In this document: positions 59,601-64,000 of the stretch, piece after piece
How positions within the stretch are numbered: position 1 is the first letter of the stretch
How the letters are laid out: the number at the start of each line of letters is the position of its first letter
NCBI GenBank assembly: GCA_020152595.1
Contig: JAIGNY010000327.1
Span: 2,840,956 to 2,904,955 of the forward strand
Source: Chiridota heheva
Lineage: Eukaryota; Echinodermata; Holothuroidea; Apodida; Chiridotidae
Length of the DNA: 64,000 nt
Direction of reading: 5' to 3'
Notes under the pieces: model-generated
What the model was told of the DNA's origin: nothing
Database searches by the model: none
What the model saw: only the letters and a program-made list of their open reading frames with translations
Made by a program: the position numbers and the translations under genes

Positions 59601-62600
59601 GAAATTCATGTCATGTGAAATTTTGTCATGTGAAATTTCATGTCATGTGAAATTTTGTCATGTGAAATTTTGTCATGTGAAATTTCATGTCATGTGAAAT
59701 TTCATGTCATGTGAAATTTCATGTCATGTGAAATTTCATGTCATGTGAAATTTCATGTCATGTGAAAATTTCATGTCATGTGAAATTTCATGTCATGTGA
59801 AATTTCATGTCATGTGAAATTTCATGTCATGTGAAATTTATGTCATGTGAAATTCATGTCATGTGAAATTTTCATGTCATGTGAAATTTCATGTCATGTG
59901 AAATTTTTCATGTCATGTGAAATTTCATGTCATGTGAAATTTCATGTCATGTGAAATTTCATGTCATGTGAAATTTCATGTCATGTGAAATTTCATGTCA
60001 TGTGAAATTTCATGTCATGTGAAATTTTGTCATGTGAAATTCATGTCATGTGAAATTTATGTCATGTGAAATTTCATGTCATGTGAAATTTCATGTCATG
60101 TGAAATTTCATGTCATGAAATTTTGTCATGTGAAATCATGTGAAATTTGTCATGTCATGTGAAATTTTGAAATGTCATGTGAAATTTCATGTCATGTGAA
60201 ATTTCATGTCATGTGAAATTTCATGTCATGTGAAATTTCATGTCATGTGAAATTTCATGTCATGTGAAATTTTGTCATGTGAAATTTTTCATGTCATGTG
60301 AAATTTCATGTCATGTGAAATTTTGTCATGAAATTCATGTCATGTGAAATTTTGTCATGTCATGAAATTTCATGTCATGTGAAATTTCATGTCATGTGAA
60401 AAATGTCATGTGAAATTTCATGTCATGTGAAATTTCATGTCATGTGAAATTTTGTCATGTGAAAATTCATCATGTGAAATTTTCATGTCATGTGAAATTT
60501 CATGTCATGTGAAATTTTATGTCATGTGAAATTTTTTGTCATGTGAAATTTCATGTCATGTGAAATTTTTTTTTGTCATGTGAAATTTTCATGTCATGTG
60601 AAATTTCATGTCATGTGAAATTTTGTCATGTCATGTGAAATTTCATGTCATGTGAAATTTCATGTCATGTGAAATTTGTGAAATTTCATGTCATGTGAAA
60701 TTTCATGTCATGTGAAATTTTCATGTCATGTGAAATTCATGTCATGTGAAATTTGTCGTGAAATGTCATGTGAAATTTCATGTCATGTGAAATTTTGTCA
60801 TGTGAAATTTCATGTCATGTGAAATTTTGTCATTGAAATTTCATGTCATGTGAAATTTCATGTCATGAATTTCATGTCATGTGAAATTTTGTCATGTGAA
60901 ATTTCATGTCATGTGAAATTTCATGTCATGTGAAATTTCATGTCATGTAAAATTTATGTCATGTGAATTTCATGTCATGTGAAATTTCATGTCATGTGAA
61001 ATTTTCATGTCATGAAATTTTCATGTCATGTGAAATTTCATGTCATGTGAAATTTCATGTCATGTGAAATTTCATGTCATGTGAAATTTCATGTCATGTG
61101 AAATTTCATGTCATGTGAAATTTTGTCATGTGAAATGTCATGTGAAATTTCATGTCATGTGAAATTTTGTCATGTGAAATTTTATGTCATGTGAAATTTC
61201 ATGTCATGTGAAATTTTGTCATGTGAAATGTCATGTGAAAATTCATGTCATGTGAAATTTCATGTCATGTGAAATTTCATGTCATGTGAAATTTCATGTC
61301 ATGTGAAATTTCATGTCATGTGAAATTTCATGTCATGTGAATTTTTATGTCATGTGAAATTTCATGTCATGTGAAATTTCATGTCATGTGAAATTTCATG
61401 TCATGTGAAATTTTTGTCATGTGAAATTTTGTCATGTGAAATTTCATGTCATGTGAAATTTCATGTCATGTGAAATTTCATGTCATGTGAAATTTCATGT
61501 CATGTGAAATTTCATGTCATGTGAATTTTTTCATGTGAAATTTTTTCATGTGAATTTCCATGTCATGTGAAATTTACTGTCATGTGAAATTCATGTCATG
61601 TGAAATTTTGTCATGTGAATTTTTTGTCATGTGAAATTTTGTCATGTGAAATTTTCATGTGAAATTTCATGTCATGTGAATTTCATGTCATGTGAAATTT
61701 TGTCATTGAAATTTCATGTCATGTGAAATTTCATGTCATGTGAAATTTTGTCATGTGAAATTTCATGTCATGTGAAATTTCATGTCATGTGAAATTTCAT
61801 GTCATGTGAATTTTATGTCATGAAAATTTCATGTCATGTGAAATTTTCATGTGAAATTTTGTCATGTGAAATTTTGTCATGTGAAATTTCATGTCATGTG
61901 AAATTTCATGTCATGTGAAATTTCATGTCATGTGAAATTTCATGTCATGTGAAATTTCATGTCATGTGAAATTTCATGTCATGTGAAATTTCATGTCATG
62001 TGAAATTCATGTCATGTGAAATTTCATGTCATGTGAAATGTCATGTCATGTGAAATGTCATGTCATGTGAATTTTCATGTCATGTGAAATTCTGTCATGT
62101 GAAATTTTGACGTGAAATTTCATGTCATGTGAAATTTTTGTCATGTGAAATTTTGTCATGTGAAATGTCATGTCATGTGAAATTTCATGTCATGTGAAAT
62201 GTCATGTCATGTGAAATTTCATGTCATGTGAAATTTCATGTCATGTGAAATTTCATGTCATGTGAAATTTTGTCATGTGAAATTTCATGTCATGTGAAAT
62301 TTCATGTCATGTGAAATTTCATGTCATGTGAAATTTCATGTCATGTGAAATTTCTGTCATGTGAAATTTCATGTCATGTGAAATTTCATGTCATGTGAAA
62401 TTTTGTCATGTGAAATTTTGTCATGTGAAATGTTATGTCATGTGAAATTTCATGTCATGTGAAATTTCATGTCATGTGAATTTTCATGTCATGTGAAATT
62501 TCATGTTTTGTGAAATTTCATGTCATGTGAAATTTATGTCATGTGAAATTTCATGTCATGTGAAATTTCATGTCATGTGAAATTTGTCATGTCATGTGAA

Positions 62601-64000
62601 ATTTCATGTCATGTGAAATTTCATGTCATGTGAATTTTCATGTCATGTGAAATGTCATGTGAAATGTGAAATTCATGTCATGTGAAATTTTTCATGTCAT
62701 GTGAATGTTCATGTCATGTGAAATTTTCATGCCATGTGAAATTTCATGTCACGTGAAATTTTGTCATGTGAAATTTCATGTCATGTGAAATTTCATGTCA
62801 TGTGAAATTTCATGTCATGTGAAATTTCATGTCATGTGAAATGTCATGTCATGTGAAATTTTTTGAAAATGTCATGTGAAATTTTGTCATGTGAAATTTC
62901 ATGTCATGTGAAATTTATGTCATGTGAAATTTCATGTCATGTGAAATGTCATGTCATGTGAAATTTCATGTCATGTGAAATTTCATGTCATGTGAAATTT
63001 TATGTCATGTGAAATTTTATGTCATGTGAAATTTCATGTCATGTGAAATTTTATGTCATGTGAAATTTTATGTCATGTGAATTTTTGTCATGGGAAATGT
63101 CATGCCATGTGAAATTTTGTTAGGTAAAATTTTGTCATGTGAAAAATTGTCATGTGAAATTTTGTTATGTGAAATTTTTATGTCATGTGAAATGTCCTGT
63201 CATGTGAAATTTCCTGTCATGTGAAATTATGTCATGTGAAATTTTGTCATGTGAAATTTCATGTCATGTAAACTTGTCATGTGAATTTTTGTCATGTGAA
63301 ATTTTGTCATGTGAAATTTTATGTCATGTGAAATTTCATGTCATGTGAAATTTTGTCATGTGAAGTTTTGTCATGTGAAATTTTGTCATGTGAAATTTTG
63401 TGTGTGAAATTTCATGTCATGTGAAATTTTCATGTCATGTGAATTTTATGTCATGTGAAATTTTGTCATGAAATTTCATGTCATGTGAAATTTCATGTCA
63501 TGTGAAATTTTATGTCATGTGAAATGTCATGTCATGTGAAATTTCATGTCATGTGAAATGTCATGTCATGTGAAATTTCATGTCATGTGAAATTTTGTCA
63601 TGTGAAATTTTATCATGTGAAATTTCATGTCATGTGAAATTTTGTCATGTGAAATTTTCATGTCATGTGAAATTTTGTCATGTGAAATTTTGTCATGTGA
63701 AATTTCATGTCATGTGAAATTTTGTCATGTGAAATTTCATGTCATGTGAAATTCTGTCATGTGAAATTTCATGTCATGTGAAATTTTGTCATGTGAAATT
63801 TCATGTCATGTGAAATTTTTGTCATGTGAAATTTTTGTCATGTGAAATTTCATGTCATGTGAAATTTCATGTCATGTGAAATTTGTCATGTGAAATTTGT
63901 GTCATGTGAATTTTTGTCATGTGAAATTTTTGTCATGTGAAATTTCATGTCATGTGAAATTTTGTCATGTGAAATGTCATGTCATGTGAAATTTCATGTC
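44672..64000. repeat. Satellite D: 17/15-base tandem array (19.3 kb, runs past the window)
   Basis: The main unit is TGAAATTTCATGTCATG (17). A frequent shorter unit, GTCATGTGAAATTTT (15), lacks the right half of the palindrome; some units are 12 bases. At an average of about 16-17 bases this is on the order of 1,150 units. TGAAATTTCA is a perfect 10-base palindrome, and each junction makes TCATGTGA with the E-box CATGTG. The left 1.2 kb is more degenerate than the middle. CpG is almost absent. The open frame at 56396-56599 is repeat translation only. Confidence 0.97.

Noticed and set aside
28005..64000. CRISPR-like arrays
   Set aside because: The arrays are contiguous satellites without unique spacers, and the DNA is eukaryotic with spliced exons.
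1..64000. tRNA and rRNA genes
   Set aside because: I looked for tRNA-like A/B-box pairs and rRNA-like stretches and saw none that I could support by eye; a covariance-model scan was not possible.

Overview
The window is AT-rich, intron-containing animal DNA with a single recognisable host gene and a very heavy load of transposons and satellites. The LINE types (2A/PHD-bearing and L2/CR1-like elements ending in GCGCTATATAA plus an ATT/TTA microsatellite), the many short inverted-repeat elements with TTAA-type or 8-bp target duplications, and the animal coiled-coil gene FAM184 suggest an aquatic invertebrate. An echinoderm, hemichordate or similar is plausible, but the sequence does not fix the species.

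Left part (1-9.1 kb): the 5' coding end of a FAM184A/B-like gene on the minus strand. Exon 1 (51 codons, start ATG at 8989), exon 2 (288 codons) and exon 3 (40 codons plus 1 base) join in frame through GT-AG introns. The gene runs off the left edge. Its 6.2-kb second intron holds only repeats and low-complexity sequence.

Middle part (9-31 kb): no convincing host exons. It holds small DNA transposons, a truncated L2/CR1-like LINE (12.1-12.9 kb), a decayed minus-strand LINE of about 3.3 kb with a 2A-like motif and a double PHD-like zinc finger (18.7-22.0 kb), a diverged duplication (about 17.0-17.8 and 26.9-27.9 kb) in which one copy carries a hAT-like MITE that the other lacks, a GATATC-rich repeat (26.15-26.93 kb) and a 2.2-kb satellite of 23-bp units (28.0-30.2 kb).

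Right-middle (31-42 kb): a stack of nested insertions. A 5'-truncated LINE with an open 489-codon reverse transcriptase frame is followed by remains of a different LINE with a YVDD active site. That older LINE appears to be split by an inverted-repeat element, which in turn holds a 3.6-kb L2/CR1-like LINE and a hAT-like MITE. It is split again by a 33-bp minisatellite that carries an LTR-like insertion of 1.8 kb.

Right part (42.3-64 kb): two large satellites with a short 48-bp triple repeat between them. The first has 23/24-bp units, each with a TATATAAG octamer. The second has 17/15-bp units built on the palindrome TGAAATTTCA and the E-box CATGTG; it fills the last 19.3 kb and continues past the window. 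I found no operons, CRISPR arrays, tRNA or rRNA genes, and no new protein-coding system. The most notable content is the structured satellite DNA and the nested transposon stratigraphy.
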